A stretch of DNA of 64,000 nt from contig NZ_JEMF01000025.1 in assembly GCF_000591415.1 (NCBI RefSeq), positions 82,032 to 146,031 of the forward strand, read 5' to 3'. A program made the translations under genes and the position numbers. Source of the DNA: Cobetia crustatorum. GTDB lineage: Bacteria; Pseudomonadota; Gammaproteobacteria; Pseudomonadales; Halomonadaceae. Below are positions 33,694 through 43,856 of this stretch, piece after piece. The first letter of the stretch is position 1, and each line of letters begins with the position of its first letter. The notes below the pieces were generated by a model. It was given only the letters and a program-made list of their open reading frames with translations. It was not told the DNA's origin and did no database searches.

Positions 33694-33763
33694 TTGTTCA
33701 TAGGGCATGTATGCCCTGATATAAGTTGATCATCAGTACTGAAAAATTCTTTTAGTACTGACA

Positions 33764-33802
33764 TAAAAAGCCGCCTCTCATGGCATGAGAGGCGGGCTTT
33801 TT
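33764..33802. terminator. Bidirectional terminator between the helical protein gene and sanA
   Basis: GCCGCCTCTCATG and CATGAGAGGCGGGC fold into a long stem with five A before and five T after. A smaller stem (CAGTACT/AGTACTG) precedes it at 33735-33760. Confidence 0.9.
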
Positions 33803-33814
33803 ATGTCACAACCT

Positions 33815-34285
33815 TCAGTCTTTCGAGATAACAGTGCTGTCATGCAGCAATAGAGAGAGGGTCTGACTGACACTTGGCAACAATGTTTTCATGGGCATCA
33901 CGCCATCTTCCTCTCTCTGCACCACCTTCAGTGATGCCGATACCAACGGCACTGGCTTTAATGGCACTGGTATATGCGAAACAGCATGAGACTGCAGCAA
34001 GGGCCAAGCGTGCCAATCAGGTGTCTGAGTATCCGCCGGTGAGCTTTTCGACGATGTGCTAACCGGTAACGATGGTGATAACACCGGCGTGGGCAACTTT
34101 TCCGGCGGACCGAGGAAACGTGGTGCACGGCCCCATAGATAGAGATCGCCTACGGTGGCAGCACGCGCCAGCCATTCACGTATCGTCAATCGGATATTCG
34201 ATGTCTGGCTCTCGGAAATCGCAGGGCAACCAGTGGCTTCAAGCCCGACGGCATCCGCAATGAATAGCGCACGTGGTAAATGCCA
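33815..34285 (-). pseudogene. sanA: sanA, C-terminal part in shifted frame
   Basis: Continuation of sanA in the -1 frame. From about 34285 down it reads HLPRALFIADAVGLEATG, then IREWLARAATVGDLYLWGR, the well-kept end of the SanA core, followed by an unusual Ser/Pro-rich tail of some 80 residues. No start codon with a ribosome binding site exists at its head. The conserved text runs through the frame switch without a gap if one T is added at 34285, so the two parts are one gene broken by a single missing base, real or from assembly. Confidence 0.75.
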
Positions 34286-34734
34286 CGCTGCGTCACCAGT
34301 ACTGCCTCGCGTACGCCAAACACCTTTTGTGCGCGCACTAGCGTGTCAAAGGTAGAGAATCCGGCGTAATCCAGTGTCATGAATTGCTGTGGCACATTGC
34401 GCGCCCGTAAATCCCGCCACATGGTCATCGGCTCATTGTAGTAACGGGTGCGGTTATCCCCCGACAACAATAGGTTGGAGACTCTATGTAACCGGTAGAG
34501 CTGAGCAGCCGTATCGAGACGAGCCTGATAGTGAGGGTTGCTCCCGCCACCCACCAAGCCATGAGAAGTACCAAACACGATACCAACCTCACGACTCTCG
34601 CAGGTGAGCGGAGACGCAGCGATACGATCGCGAGTCGCCATCACAACCCACAAGTTGAGCCCGATCAGTACCATCACACTAACGGCCAGCAAGGCGATAA
34701 TCACCAGGCCGACCTGCTTGATCACTCGCTGCAT
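34186..34734 (-). pseudogene. sanA: sanA, N-terminal part (frame break)
   Basis: First 155 or so residues of a SanA/YdcF-type (DUF218) protein: one N-terminal membrane anchor (VGLVIIALLAVSVMVLIGLN), then GIVFGTSHGLVGGGSNPHY, RLDTAAQLYRLHRVSNLLLSG, DYAGFSTFDTLVRAQKVFGV and EAVLVTQRG. After residue 150 the reading changes to unrelated residues and stops at 34186, while the family sequence goes on in the next frame. SanA of E. coli affects the envelope barrier to vancomycin at high temperature. As sequenced the protein lacks its last third. Confidence 0.77.
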
Positions 34735-34902
34735 CTGTTCCCCACGCCCATCCCTGCCAACTCTTCCCGCCGTTACCTGTCACGTCACGCAGGCATGAGC
34801 GCCCAGCCTACCCAAGCGATTGGCGTATCGCTAGTACTGCATCATCAGTACTACACGACCAATCCCCTCTAAACGTGGGCCAGTGCGTATTGATTATTGA
34901 TA

Positions 34903-35508
34903 TTACTCTTCCTTGATCATCACGGCCTTCACTGCCACTGGCACTTGGGTGGCAATATCCCCCAAGCCTGCAAGATCACGTAGGGTGCGGATTCCGCCTA
35001 CCAGCGAGAACTTATCGGCGTCAACCATTACTGGCTTGACGGTTTGCACCAACCACTGTTCACCTCTCAGGCGAGTCACCTGCAAACTCATGGGCAATGA
35101 CTGGGTGCTGTCGTGAAGCGTCAGCTGGCCATCAATATCCATTTCCTGAGTATCACCAGGCTCCATGACATCCAATGTTGGCATGTCGAGAGTCGCAGTC
35201 ATTACGGCCAACGGATAAGTGCCTGCTTCAAAAAGCTTCTCGCTGATGCGCTGATCGCGAATCTCGATACCAGTCTTGGCGGAATCCAGATCGATCTCAA
35301 CCGAGAGCTGCCCCTTGTCGTTGACGCGAGCACGCCAAGAATCAAGGGTATGAGTCTCAACCGTGCTGGCACCGGTCTTGGCCATCTTGGTGGTCTGGAA
35401 GGTGAGCTGCGAGGCATCACTATCCAGCTTCCATGACGCCTGAGCACTGACAGCAGTACTCATGATCAGGGTGGCAGTCAGATAGCGTAGCGCAGTCTGG
35501 AATCGCAT
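34903..35508 (-). CDS. yceI: YceI family protein
   Basis: Periplasmic lipocalin-like protein of 201 residues with a 24-residue signal peptide ending in AQA. The mature start SWKLDSDASQLTFQTTKM is the YceI start (W-x-x-D-x-x-x-S-x-x-x-F); the central GIEIRDQRISEKLFEAGTYP matches the family D-x-R-D-x-x-L-x-s-x-x-F block, and LTLHDSTQSLPMSLQV also fits. Family members bind isoprenoid-type lipids; the ligand here is unknown. It stands alone. Confidence 0.9.
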   Translation of the reverse strand: MRFQTALRYLTATLIMSTAVSAQASWKLDSDASQLTFQTTKMAKTGASTVETHTLDSWRARVNDKGQLSVEIDLDSAKTGIEIRDQRISEKLFEAGTYPLAVMTATLDMPTLDVMEPGDTQEMDIDGQLTLHDSTQSLPMSLQVTRLRGEQWLVQTVKPVMVDADKFSLVGGIRTLRDLAGLGDIATQVPVAVKAVMIKEE

Positions 35509-35763
35509 CAGAGAGTCTTCCTTGCAGGCAGGTGGGGCGGGAAACAGTCATACACACGTGACAATGCACGCCGACGGCAACGTCATGGCCAGGCGATCAT
35601 CAACACGAGTTGGAAAACACAATAGCCAAGAGGTTCCCGCTTATTCGGCAACCCTGACCTTCATCGACGGAACGCAGCATCAGCGCCGTCGCTCTCTCGC
35701 CGACACTGCATTACATCATTATCTCTACACGCTGACAGTGACTGCCAGCTCAGCTCAAAGTAC

Positions 35764-36354
35764 TCAGAACATACCCAGTTCGAGACGAGCATCTTCACTC
35801 ATCATCTCGCGCGACCAGGCCGGTGCGAAGACGATTTCAACATGTACCTTGGAAACATCATCAGCGCCCAGAATCTTGCGCTTGGCATCTTCGGCAATCA
35901 CGTTGCCCATGCCACACCCGGGCGCGGTCAGTGTCATCTTGAGATTGACCATCTTCTCGCCACTGATCAAGGTGTCGATCCGGCAGCCATAAACCAATCC
36001 CAACTCAACGATATCGACCGGGATCTCCGGATCAAAACAGGTACGTAGCTGCCCCCAGACGAATGCTTCGATATCAGCATCTGTCTGGCCAGCCGCCAAG
36101 TGTGGGCGTGGCACGGCGTCCAGGCCCAATGCATCAAGGCTGAAGCTCTCGATCAGATACATGCGACCTTCAAAGGCCACACTGACCGTACTCCCCTTGG
36201 CTTGCATGACCTCGACCACCGCATCTTCATGCAGTGTCACTGACTTGCCGAACGGCACCGAGATGCCTTCCACATCACGCTGCAACGGCATTTTCTGACC
36301 TTTGCCGAGGCTAGCCAGCTGATCATTAATGTGGCTCATGCCCTCTCCTTGCAC
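35764..36354 (-). CDS. sufT: Fe-S cluster assembly protein SufT (MIP18/DUF59 family)
   Basis: 196-residue protein with the MIP18 domain in its C-terminal half: VWGQLRTCFDPEIPVDIVEL, GLVYGCRID, and LTAPGCGMGNVIAEDAKRKI with the conserved Cys. The N-terminal 90 residues, with the start VPFGKSVTLHEDAVVEV, are specific to SufT. SufT helps mature Fe-S proteins downstream of the SUF machine. It is the last gene of the operon, 154 bases after sufS, with a stem-loop in between. GGAG lies 6 nt before the ATG. Confidence 0.9.
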   Translation of the reverse strand: MQGEGMSHINDQLASLGKGQKMPLQRDVEGISVPFGKSVTLHEDAVVEVMQAKGSTVSVAFEGRMYLIESFSLDALGLDAVPRPHLAAGQTDADIEAFVWGQLRTCFDPEIPVDIVELGLVYGCRIDTLISGEKMVNLKMTLTAPGCGMGNVIAEDAKRKILGADDVSKVHVEIVFAPAWSREMMSEDARLELGMF

Positions 36355-36448
36355 AGGTACTGCAAAAGCCTATCGGCTCCTGCCAACTAAAACTCCATCA
36401 GCGAGGCATGCCACTGAAGCGTGAGTAATGAATGCTCGCCGTGGTGTG

Positions 36449-36477
36449 AATGAGGCCCGCCAACGGCGAGCCTCATT
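36449..36477 (-). other. Stem-loop between sufS and sufT
   Basis: AATGAGGC and GCCTCATT form an 8-bp stem around a 13-nt loop that itself can pair (CGCC/GGCG). No T-run follows on the minus strand, so partial termination or message protection is more likely than a full stop. Confidence 0.5.
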
Positions 36478-36508
36478 GCGCTATTTCGCCAGCTTGTCAT
36501 GCCCTCGA

Positions 36509-37753
36509 TCAGCGAACCATCGTCAGTACACGCTCGAGGGCATCGACGAACAGGTCGATCTCCTCCGGCGTATTATAGGCAGCGAACGAGGCGCGACAGG
36601 TAGCATCGACGCCGAAGCGACGCAGTACCGGCTGAGCACAATGGTGACCAGTACGAATGGCCACCCCGAGCTGATCGATCAGCAGGCCAATATCCTGCGC
36701 ATGAGCGCCATCAACCACAAAGGAAATCGCACCCGCCTTGTTCGGCGAGCTACCGATGATACGCAAGCCATCGACCTGCAACATGCGCTCAGTCGCATGC
36801 GTCATCAACTGCTGTTCCCAGCGCGTGATCAAGCCCATATGGGTACAGTCCAGCCAATCAATGGCCTTGCCCAACCCAATGACTTCCGCGATGGCCGGTG
36901 TGCCAGCTTCAAACTTGTGCGGTAGATCAGCGAACAGTGTGCCGTTCTCAAACGACACCGTGCGGATCATCTCTCCACCGCCTTGCCAAGGCGGCATGGC
37001 CTCAAGCAGCGCCTCTTTGCCATAGAGCACACCGACACCCGTCGGGCCGTACATCTTATGGCCAGAGAAGACATAGAAATCGGCATCAATTGCACGCACA
37101 TCGACCTGCTGGTGCGGCACTGCCTGAGCGCCATCAATCAGGATCAACGCATCGTGCTCATGTGCCAGACGTGCCATCTCGGCGACTGGGTTGATGCTAC
37201 CCAGCGCATTGGAGACATGATTGACACAGACCAGTCGCACCTTCTCACCCAGCAAGTCGCGGTAGGCATTCATGTCCAGCACGCCATCGTCATCACAAGG
37301 AATGACCTTGAGCGTGATATCGAGGCGCTCTGCCAATAGCTGCCACGGCACAATATTGGCATGATGCTCCATCACCGAGATCAATACTTCGTCACCGGCA
37401 TTCAGCCAGTTGGCGCCCCAGCTGTTGGCGACCAGGTTGATCGCCTCCGTGGTGCCACGTGTGAAGATGATTTCGCGCGTCAAGCGTGCATTGATGAAGT
37501 TGCGTACCTTCTCACGCGAGCCTTCATACGCCGCTGTCGCTTCGTCTGCCAAGCTGTGCAGGCCACGGTGAATATTGGAATTGATGGTGCGGTAATAGGC
37601 GCTCATCGCATCGATGACGGCGGTCGGTGTCTGGCTGGTGGCTGCGCTATCCAGGTAGATCAGCGGCACATCACCGTGTACACGACGCTCGAGGATTGGA
37701 AAATCTTCGCGAACCCGCACCACATCCAACATCAAATTATCGAGCGCGCTCAT
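36509..37753 (-). CDS. sufS: Cysteine desulfurase SufS
   Basis: PLP enzyme of 414 residues that takes sulfur from L-cysteine for Fe-S assembly. Typical class V motifs: YLDSAATSQTPTAVIDAM at the start, THGTTEAIN-like FTRGTTEAINLVA, the PLP Lys in FYVFSGHKMYGPTGVG (about residue 226) and the catalytic Cys in RTGHHCAQPVLRRFG (about 371), in the short loop typical of SufS rather than IscS. It overlaps sufD by 4 bases (ATGA). Its usual activator SufE or SufU is not in this window. Confidence 0.95.
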   Translation of the reverse strand: MSALDNLMLDVVRVREDFPILERRVHGDVPLIYLDSAATSQTPTAVIDAMSAYYRTINSNIHRGLHSLADEATAAYEGSREKVRNFINARLTREIIFTRGTTEAINLVANSWGANWLNAGDEVLISVMEHHANIVPWQLLAERLDITLKVIPCDDDGVLDMNAYRDLLGEKVRLVCVNHVSNALGSINPVAEMARLAHEHDALILIDGAQAVPHQQVDVRAIDADFYVFSGHKMYGPTGVGVLYGKEALLEAMPPWQGGGEMIRTVSFENGTLFADLPHKFEAGTPAIAEVIGLGKAIDWLDCTHMGLITRWEQQLMTHATERMLQVDGLRIIGSSPNKAGAISFVVDGAHAQDIGLLIDQLGVAIRTGHHCAQPVLRRFGVDATCRASFAAYNTPEEIDLFVDALERVLTMVR

Positions 37754-39162
37754 GCGAAGTCCTCATCGCGCGCCACGGCCACTGTACCGCCGGCAAGCTC
37801 GACGCTCAGGTCAACCAGCTCATCGAGATGGAAGCGTGACGGCAAACGGCCCGCCACACTGCGCTCGATACGCTCAGCAATGGCATCGATACCGAGGCCC
37901 GTCATGACTTCATTGGCAAAGGCCAACGTCAGCAGACCACGGGCGGTTTGCTCATCGATGCCACGAGCACGCAGTGCGAAGACAGCACCTTCGTCCAGCT
38001 GACCTGTCGTAGTGCCATGAGAACACTTGACGTCATCGGCGTAGATTTCGAGTTCCGGCTTGGTATTGATTTCAGCGCGATCTGACAGCAGAAGATTGGC
38101 ATTGTTCTGATGCGCCTCGATCTTCTGACTATCACGCTTGACCAGCACGCGGCCATTGAACACGCCACGCGCACGGTCTGCGAGAATACCTTTGTAGTTC
38201 TCGTCGGAGAACGTCAGCGCTTCGTTATGATTGACCAGCGTGTGAGTATCCACGTGCTGACGATCACGACCGAAGAACAAGCCATCAAGGCGTGCGTGAG
38301 CATTGTTGCCGTTCAGATCACAGACGATGTCATTACGTACAAGCCCGCCGCCAGTATTGAGATTGACGGAGCGATACTGGCTATCTCGCGGCTGCTCAAC
38401 CTGTACTGAGGCAATATGAGTCTCACCAGTGGCAGCTTCACCGAGCTTGTAATGATTGAGCACAGCGCCACGCTCCAACATCACTTCCGCGACCAGGTTG
38501 GTAAAGTTGGTTGCGCCTGTTTCTCCGATGTGATGCTCGATCACACTGGCTTCGGCACGACTGCCCAGCTGCATCAGCAGACGCGGGTGGCTCATGGTCA
38601 CCGGCTGGCCATCGACGGCGGCACGCGAGATGAACAGCGCATAGACCGGCTTGTCGAGTACAGTGCGTGGGCCGACCTGAATCACCGCCCCCTCTTCAGT
38701 GAAGGCGGAGTTCAACGCCACGAACGGCGTGAAGTCGATGCCGGTCAGACGATTCAATGAACCGCCGACCACTTCCGGCTGATGGAGGATGGCGTGAGAA
38801 AGTGGCACGACACGCACCGTGTCCGGCAGCCCCGCCACGTCAGACAGCTCAGCGTTGTAGAGACCATCGACGAACACCAGACGATAAGCATCAATCGCCA
38901 GTGCCAGCTCATCCATCACGGCAGAAGATAGCGTGGCATCGTCAGCCAGCTGATAGGCCTGACGCCCCAGAGACTGGGTGTCAGTGTACTTCCAGGCTTC
39001 CACCTTGCGGGTTGGCAAGCCCAATGCTTCGAAGCGTGCAATACCCGCCTGACGACGAGCGGCCATCCAGCTCGGATCAGCGGAAAATCGCGGTTTACGG
39101 GCAGCGAATTCGCTTGTGAAGGCTTCGCTGCCGGGAACGGGCGCGGTAGCAAGTGCTGTCAT
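37750..39162 (-). CDS. sufD: Fe-S cluster assembly protein SufD
   Basis: Scaffold partner SufD, 470 residues, somewhat longer than the usual 420-440. It forms the SufBC2D complex that builds new [4Fe-4S] clusters. The beta-helix core typical of SufB/SufD covers the second half, with NAHARLDGLFFGRDRQHVDTHT, KGILADRARGVFNGRVLVK and KCSHGTTTGQLDEGAVFALRARG (conserved His). The start abuts the sufC stop with a one-base overlap, and the end overlaps sufS, so translation of the three is coupled. Confidence 0.95.
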   Translation of the reverse strand: MTALATAPVPGSEAFTSEFAARKPRFSADPSWMAARRQAGIARFEALGLPTRKVEAWKYTDTQSLGRQAYQLADDATLSSAVMDELALAIDAYRLVFVDGLYNAELSDVAGLPDTVRVVPLSHAILHQPEVVGGSLNRLTGIDFTPFVALNSAFTEEGAVIQVGPRTVLDKPVYALFISRAAVDGQPVTMSHPRLLMQLGSRAEASVIEHHIGETGATNFTNLVAEVMLERGAVLNHYKLGEAATGETHIASVQVEQPRDSQYRSVNLNTGGGLVRNDIVCDLNGNNAHARLDGLFFGRDRQHVDTHTLVNHNEALTFSDENYKGILADRARGVFNGRVLVKRDSQKIEAHQNNANLLLSDRAEINTKPELEIYADDVKCSHGTTTGQLDEGAVFALRARGIDEQTARGLLTLAFANEVMTGLGIDAIAERIERSVAGRLPSRFHLDELVDLSVELAGGTVAVARDEDFA

Positions 39163-39911
39163 TACGCAGTTTCCTCCTGCAGCCAGTCATAACCATGAGC
39201 TTCAAGTTCAAGCGCCAGTGACTTGTCACCAGACTTGACGATGCGACCGTCGATCAGCACGTGGATATGGTCCGGCACGATGTGCTCAAGCAGACGCTGG
39301 TAGTGAGTTACCATCAATACGGCGCGATCTTCGTTGCGCAGCGAATTGACGCCCTTGGCTACGACCTTGAGCGCATCGATATCAAGACCGGAGTCAATCT
39401 CGTCAAGCATCACAAGCTTCGGTTCCAGCACTAGCATCTGCAAGATTTCGTTACGCTTCTTCTCTCCGCCAGAGAAACCTTCATTGACCGCACGTTGCAG
39501 GAAGCTGGCATCCATCTGCATGAAAGCCAACTTCTCACGGATCAACTTCATGAATTCTGGCGCTGGAATCTCGCCCAAGCCTTCAGCTTCACGCTTGGCA
39601 TTCAGCGCCGCTTTCAGCAGATAGACATTCTTGACTCCCGGAATCTCGACCGGGTACTGAAAGCCCAACAACAGACCGGCACGCGCGCGTTCTTCGACTG
39701 CCATTTCCAGCACGTCTTCACCTTTATAGGTGATGGTTCCGGCGGTGACTTCATAGCCGTCCTTGCCTGCGATCACGGAAGATAACGTGGACTTCCCGGC
39801 ACCGTTCGGGCCCATGATGGCGTGGACTTCGCCCTTGTTGATGGTCAGGTCCAACCCCTTGAGGATTTCCTTGCCTTCAACCGAAACGTGCAAATCTTTG
39901 ACTACGAGCAT
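39162..39911 (-). CDS. sufC: Fe-S cluster assembly ATPase SufC
   Basis: ABC-type ATPase of 249 residues driving SufBC2D. Walker A GPNGAGKST (residues 34-42), signature NEGFSGGEKKRNEI with the SufC-specific S-G-G-E-K-K-R, Walker B LVMLDEIDSGLDIDAL and switch His in MVTHYQRLL are intact. It lies 77 bases after sufB and touches sufD. Family secure. Confidence 0.97.
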   Translation of the reverse strand: MLVVKDLHVSVEGKEILKGLDLTINKGEVHAIMGPNGAGKSTLSSVIAGKDGYEVTAGTITYKGEDVLEMAVEERARAGLLLGFQYPVEIPGVKNVYLLKAALNAKREAEGLGEIPAPEFMKLIREKLAFMQMDASFLQRAVNEGFSGGEKKRNEILQMLVLEPKLVMLDEIDSGLDIDALKVVAKGVNSLRNEDRAVLMVTHYQRLLEHIVPDHIHVLIDGRIVKSGDKSLALELEAHGYDWLQEETA

Positions 39912-39988
39912 GTTGATACCTTTTGCTGACAGGCCGCCCGCAAGCGACCCTCAAGAGTGGGATGACGTTGCAGTAAACAATGCGAGCG

Positions 39989-41431
39989 TTAGCCGACTGC
40001 CCCTTCAAGGGTGACGTTAAGCAGGGCTTCGGCCTCGACAGCGAACTCCATCGGCAGCTCCTGGAAGACGTCCTTGCAGAAGCCGTTGACGATCATGTTG
40101 ACCGCATCTTCTTCGCTGATGCCACGCTGACGGCAGTAGAACAGCTGATCTTCGCCGATCTTGGAGGTCGTTGCCTCGTGCTCCACCGTCGCGGTAGCGT
40201 TGCCGATTTCCTGATACGGGAAGGTGTGCGCACCACAGCGGTCGCCGATCAATAGCGAATCACACTGAGTAAAGTTGCGCGCACCCTTGGCCCGTGGGCC
40301 GATCTTGACCAAGCCGCGATAGGACTGCTCGGAGTTACCAGCGGAGATACCCTTGGAGACGATGGTGGACTTGGTACCCTCGCCGATATGGATCATCTTG
40401 GTGCCGGTATCCGCCTGCTGACGGCCATTGGTGACAGCGACGGAGTAGAACTCACCGACGCTGTCCTTGCCGCGCAGGATGCATGACGGGTACTTCCAAG
40501 TGATCGCGGAACCGGTCTCGACCTGAGTCCAGGACACCTTGGAACGGTCGCCACGGCAATCGGCACGCTTGGTGACGAAGTTATAGATGCCGCCCTTGCC
40601 ATCTTCATCGCCCGGATACCAGTTCTGGACGGTAGAGTACTTGATGTAGGCATCTTCCAGTGCGACCAGCTCAACCACTGCGGCGTGCAACTGGTTCTCA
40701 TCACGCTGAGGGGCCGTACAGCCTTCCAGATACGACACCTGCGCCTGCTTTTCACAGATGATCAGCGTGCGCTCGAATTGCCCCGTGTTGGCTGCATTGA
40801 TGCGGAAGTAAGTGGACAGTTCCATCGGGCAAGTCACGCCTTCCGGTACAAACACGAAAGATCCATCGGTAAAGACGGCAGCATTCAGTGCAGTGAAGTA
40901 GTTGTCCGCCTTGGGTACTACGGAACCAAGATATTGCTTGATCAGGTCCGGGTAGTCCTTGATGGCATCAGAGATCGAGCAAAAGATCACGCCAGCTTCG
41001 GAGAGCTCTTTCTTGAAAGTGGTGGTGACGGAGACAGAATCGAACACCGCATCGACCGCGACACCGGCCAGCGCTGCACGTTCGTGAAGCGGAATGCCAA
41101 GCTTCTCATAGGTCTCGAGCAATTTGGGATCCACTTCATCGAGACTCTGCGGGCGATCTTCTGGCCTCTTGGGCGCGCTGAAATAGGAAATCGCCTGATA
41201 GTCGATGTCCGGATAATTCAGATGCGCCCAGGAGGGTGCCTTCATTTTCAGCCACTGCTGATAGGCATCCAGACGCCACTCCAGCATCCACTCCGGCTCG
41301 CCCTTCTTGGCCGAGATGAAACGAATCACGCTCTCGTCCAGTCCCGGTGGGATGGTATCGCTTTCGATATCGGTCACGAAGCCCTGCTTATACTCGCGCT
41401 GTACAAGCTGCTCCATCTCCTGGCTCGCCAT
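39989..41431 (-). CDS. sufB: Fe-S cluster assembly protein SufB
   Basis: Scaffold SufB, 480 residues. Family blocks are [95 protein letters not shown] and the C-terminal [21 protein letters not shown] with the cluster-site Cys. The frame is open from a GTG at 41483, but the ATG at 41431 has GGAG 6 nt upstream and begins the family sequence, so that start is used. It follows sufR by 108 bases. Confidence 0.96.
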   Translation of the reverse strand: MASQEMEQLVQREYKQGFVTDIESDTIPPGLDESVIRFISAKKGEPEWMLEWRLDAYQQWLKMKAPSWAHLNYPDIDYQAISYFSAPKRPEDRPQSLDEVDPKLLETYEKLGIPLHERAALAGVAVDAVFDSVSVTTTFKKELSEAGVIFCSISDAIKDYPDLIKQYLGSVVPKADNYFTALNAAVFTDGSFVFVPEGVTCPMELSTYFRINAANTGQFERTLIICEKQAQVSYLEGCTAPQRDENQLHAAVVELVALEDAYIKYSTVQNWYPGDEDGKGGIYNFVTKRADCRGDRSKVSWTQVETGSAITWKYPSCILRGKDSVGEFYSVAVTNGRQQADTGTKMIHIGEGTKSTIVSKGISAGNSEQSYRGLVKIGPRAKGARNFTQCDSLLIGDRCGAHTFPYQEIGNATATVEHEATTSKIGEDQLFYCRQRGISEEDAVNMIVNGFCKDVFQELPMEFAVEAEALLNVTLEGAVG

Positions 41432-41539
41432 GCTGGTCTCCTCTCTCGGAGTGACTCCGAGTCTGTTCATATTCTTGGTCACTCCGCCCGAACGGCAGCG
41501 AAGCCTCTAATATTTTCTGTCTGATCGCGTGGTGCTCAA

Positions 41540-42067
41540 TCAGGCCTTGTGGCCACGCACTACCGACGGCTGTGAATGGAGGTCATGTTCATAGCTGCGG
41601 TTGTGGCTATCCTCGCCATACAGGCTGATGGCCTGAATAGGGAGCTGAACTGGCATGCGCAGCGGCGAAGTAGAGGCCAGATGCGCCAGCGTCACGCTGC
41701 CCAACAACTCTCCAATCGCGCGCGAAACACGCTGCCAGTTATCAGCGACACCACAGGTATTGACCAACTCGCAATCACCGTCGGCGTGACTGCACTCGGT
41801 CACTGCAACCGGCCCCTCGATAGCACTGATGATGTCGCTGGCCGTAATCTCGCTGGCGGGCCGTGCTAGGCGATAGCCGCCTTGCGCCCCACGACGAGAC
41901 TCCAACAGCCCAGCACGCACCAGCGCCTTGAGCGTCTTGCTCACGGTGGGATGTGGCAACTGCACACTTTCAGCCAGATCAATCGCGGCATGTGCCGAGT
42001 CCGGCTCACGCGCAATGCGCGCCATCACCACGGCAGCGTAATCGGTCATTCTGGAAAGCTTCAGCAT
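41540..42067 (-). CDS. sufR: SUF system Fe-S assembly regulator (Rrf2/IscR type)
   Basis: Winged-helix Rrf2-family repressor of 175 residues that heads the SUF operon. The DNA-binding part is MLKLSRMTDYAAVVMARIA plus LPHPTVSKTLKALVRAGLL and SRRGAQGGYRL. Three Cys at about 92, 99 and 105 (CSHADGDCELVNTC) are placed as in IscR for a [2Fe-2S] cluster, so it can sense cluster supply. The ATG at 42067 follows GGAGG with 5 nt spacing; the longer frame to 42082 is not needed. A matching palindromic operator lies just upstream at 42091-42115, pointing to self-control. The symbol sufR is used for this gammaproteobacterial regulator. Confidence 0.92.
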   Translation of the reverse strand: MLKLSRMTDYAAVVMARIAREPDSAHAAIDLAESVQLPHPTVSKTLKALVRAGLLESRRGAQGGYRLARPASEITASDIISAIEGPVAVTECSHADGDCELVNTCGVADNWQRVSRAIGELLGSVTLAHLASTSPLRMPVQLPIQAISLYGEDSHNRSYEHDLHSQPSVVRGHKA

Positions 42068-42090
42068 ACAGGCCTCCACCACGGATATTG

Positions 42091-42115
42091 ATTGAGGACC
42101 ATTTTAGTCCTGTAT
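42091..42115 (-). promoter_or_regulatory. Rrf2/IscR-type operator
   Basis: A 25-base imperfect palindrome (ATTGAGGAC, ATTTTA-rich centre, AGTCCTGTAT) that fits the IscR type 1 site pattern ATA-n3-GACT-AT-rich-AGTC-n3-TAT with few changes. It begins 24 bases before the sufR start and covers the -10 of the predicted promoter, so bound SufR would block the operon. Confidence 0.65.
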
Positions 42116-42129
42116 CAGATCGATGTGAA
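42101..42129 (-). promoter_or_regulatory. Sigma-70 promoter of the suf operon
   Basis: On the minus strand TTCACA (42124-42129), 17 bases, TAAAAT (42101-42106). Both boxes are close to consensus with ideal spacing, 34 bases before the sufR ATG. The -10 lies inside the operator. Confidence 0.65.
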
Positions 42130-42207
42130 GACACCACCGCCCTGAAAACGCCAAATTGCGACCTGGGCAACCAGTTTGCCGACATGATAGCCGCCGATCA
42201 CAACAAA

Positions 42208-42226
42208 AATAACAATCATTCCCATT
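42208..42226. promoter_or_regulatory. Fur-box-like site
   Basis: AATAACAATCATTCCCATT in the middle of the sufR/purA gap resembles Fur sites of the form AATAATAATCATTCTCATT. It is about 80 bases upstream of the suf promoter and directly before a possible plus-strand -10 (TAAAAT at 42227-42232). It could govern suf, a plus-strand small RNA, or both. Confidence 0.5.
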
Positions 42227-42237
42227 TAAAATATTTA

Positions 42238-42414
42238 CTGCGCAGTCCAACTTTCTGTTCGCATCCTGCACAACACTTCCTGCCATTCATGGCTTTCCCG
42301 CCGATCCGACATTTTTGCGCCGGTCACTTTTCCTCTCTCGGCTCTCCCCTCTCAACTTTTGATATCGACATATGCAAACACCCCATCGAGAAAACCCGAT
42401 GGGGTGTTTTTTTC
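42238..42414 (+). ncRNA. Candidate Fur-regulated small RNA
   Basis: About 175 nt on the plus strand between a Fur-box-like site with an AT-rich -10 region and a strong intrinsic terminator with seven T. The span has no gene: frames crossing it have no ribosome binding site. The terminator is oriented for the plus strand, although both neighbouring genes are on the minus strand. The layout is that of RyhB/PrrF-type small RNAs, but their core pairing sequences are not seen. The 5' end is a guess. Confidence 0.38.
42376..42414 (+). terminator. Strong intrinsic terminator between sufR and purA
   Basis: AAACACCCCATCG and CGATGGGGTGTTT pair perfectly (13 bp) around an 8-nt loop, then TTTTTTTC-type run on the plus strand. 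On the minus strand only three T follow, so it serves purA less well than a plus-strand transcript. Confidence 0.88.
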
Positions 42415-42446
42415 TACACAAGCTCAAAAAAGTCTACGCGAGGCGA

Positions 42447-43835
<1,389 letters not shown>

Positions 43836-43856
43836 CTACTGTCTGCTGTCTGTCGT

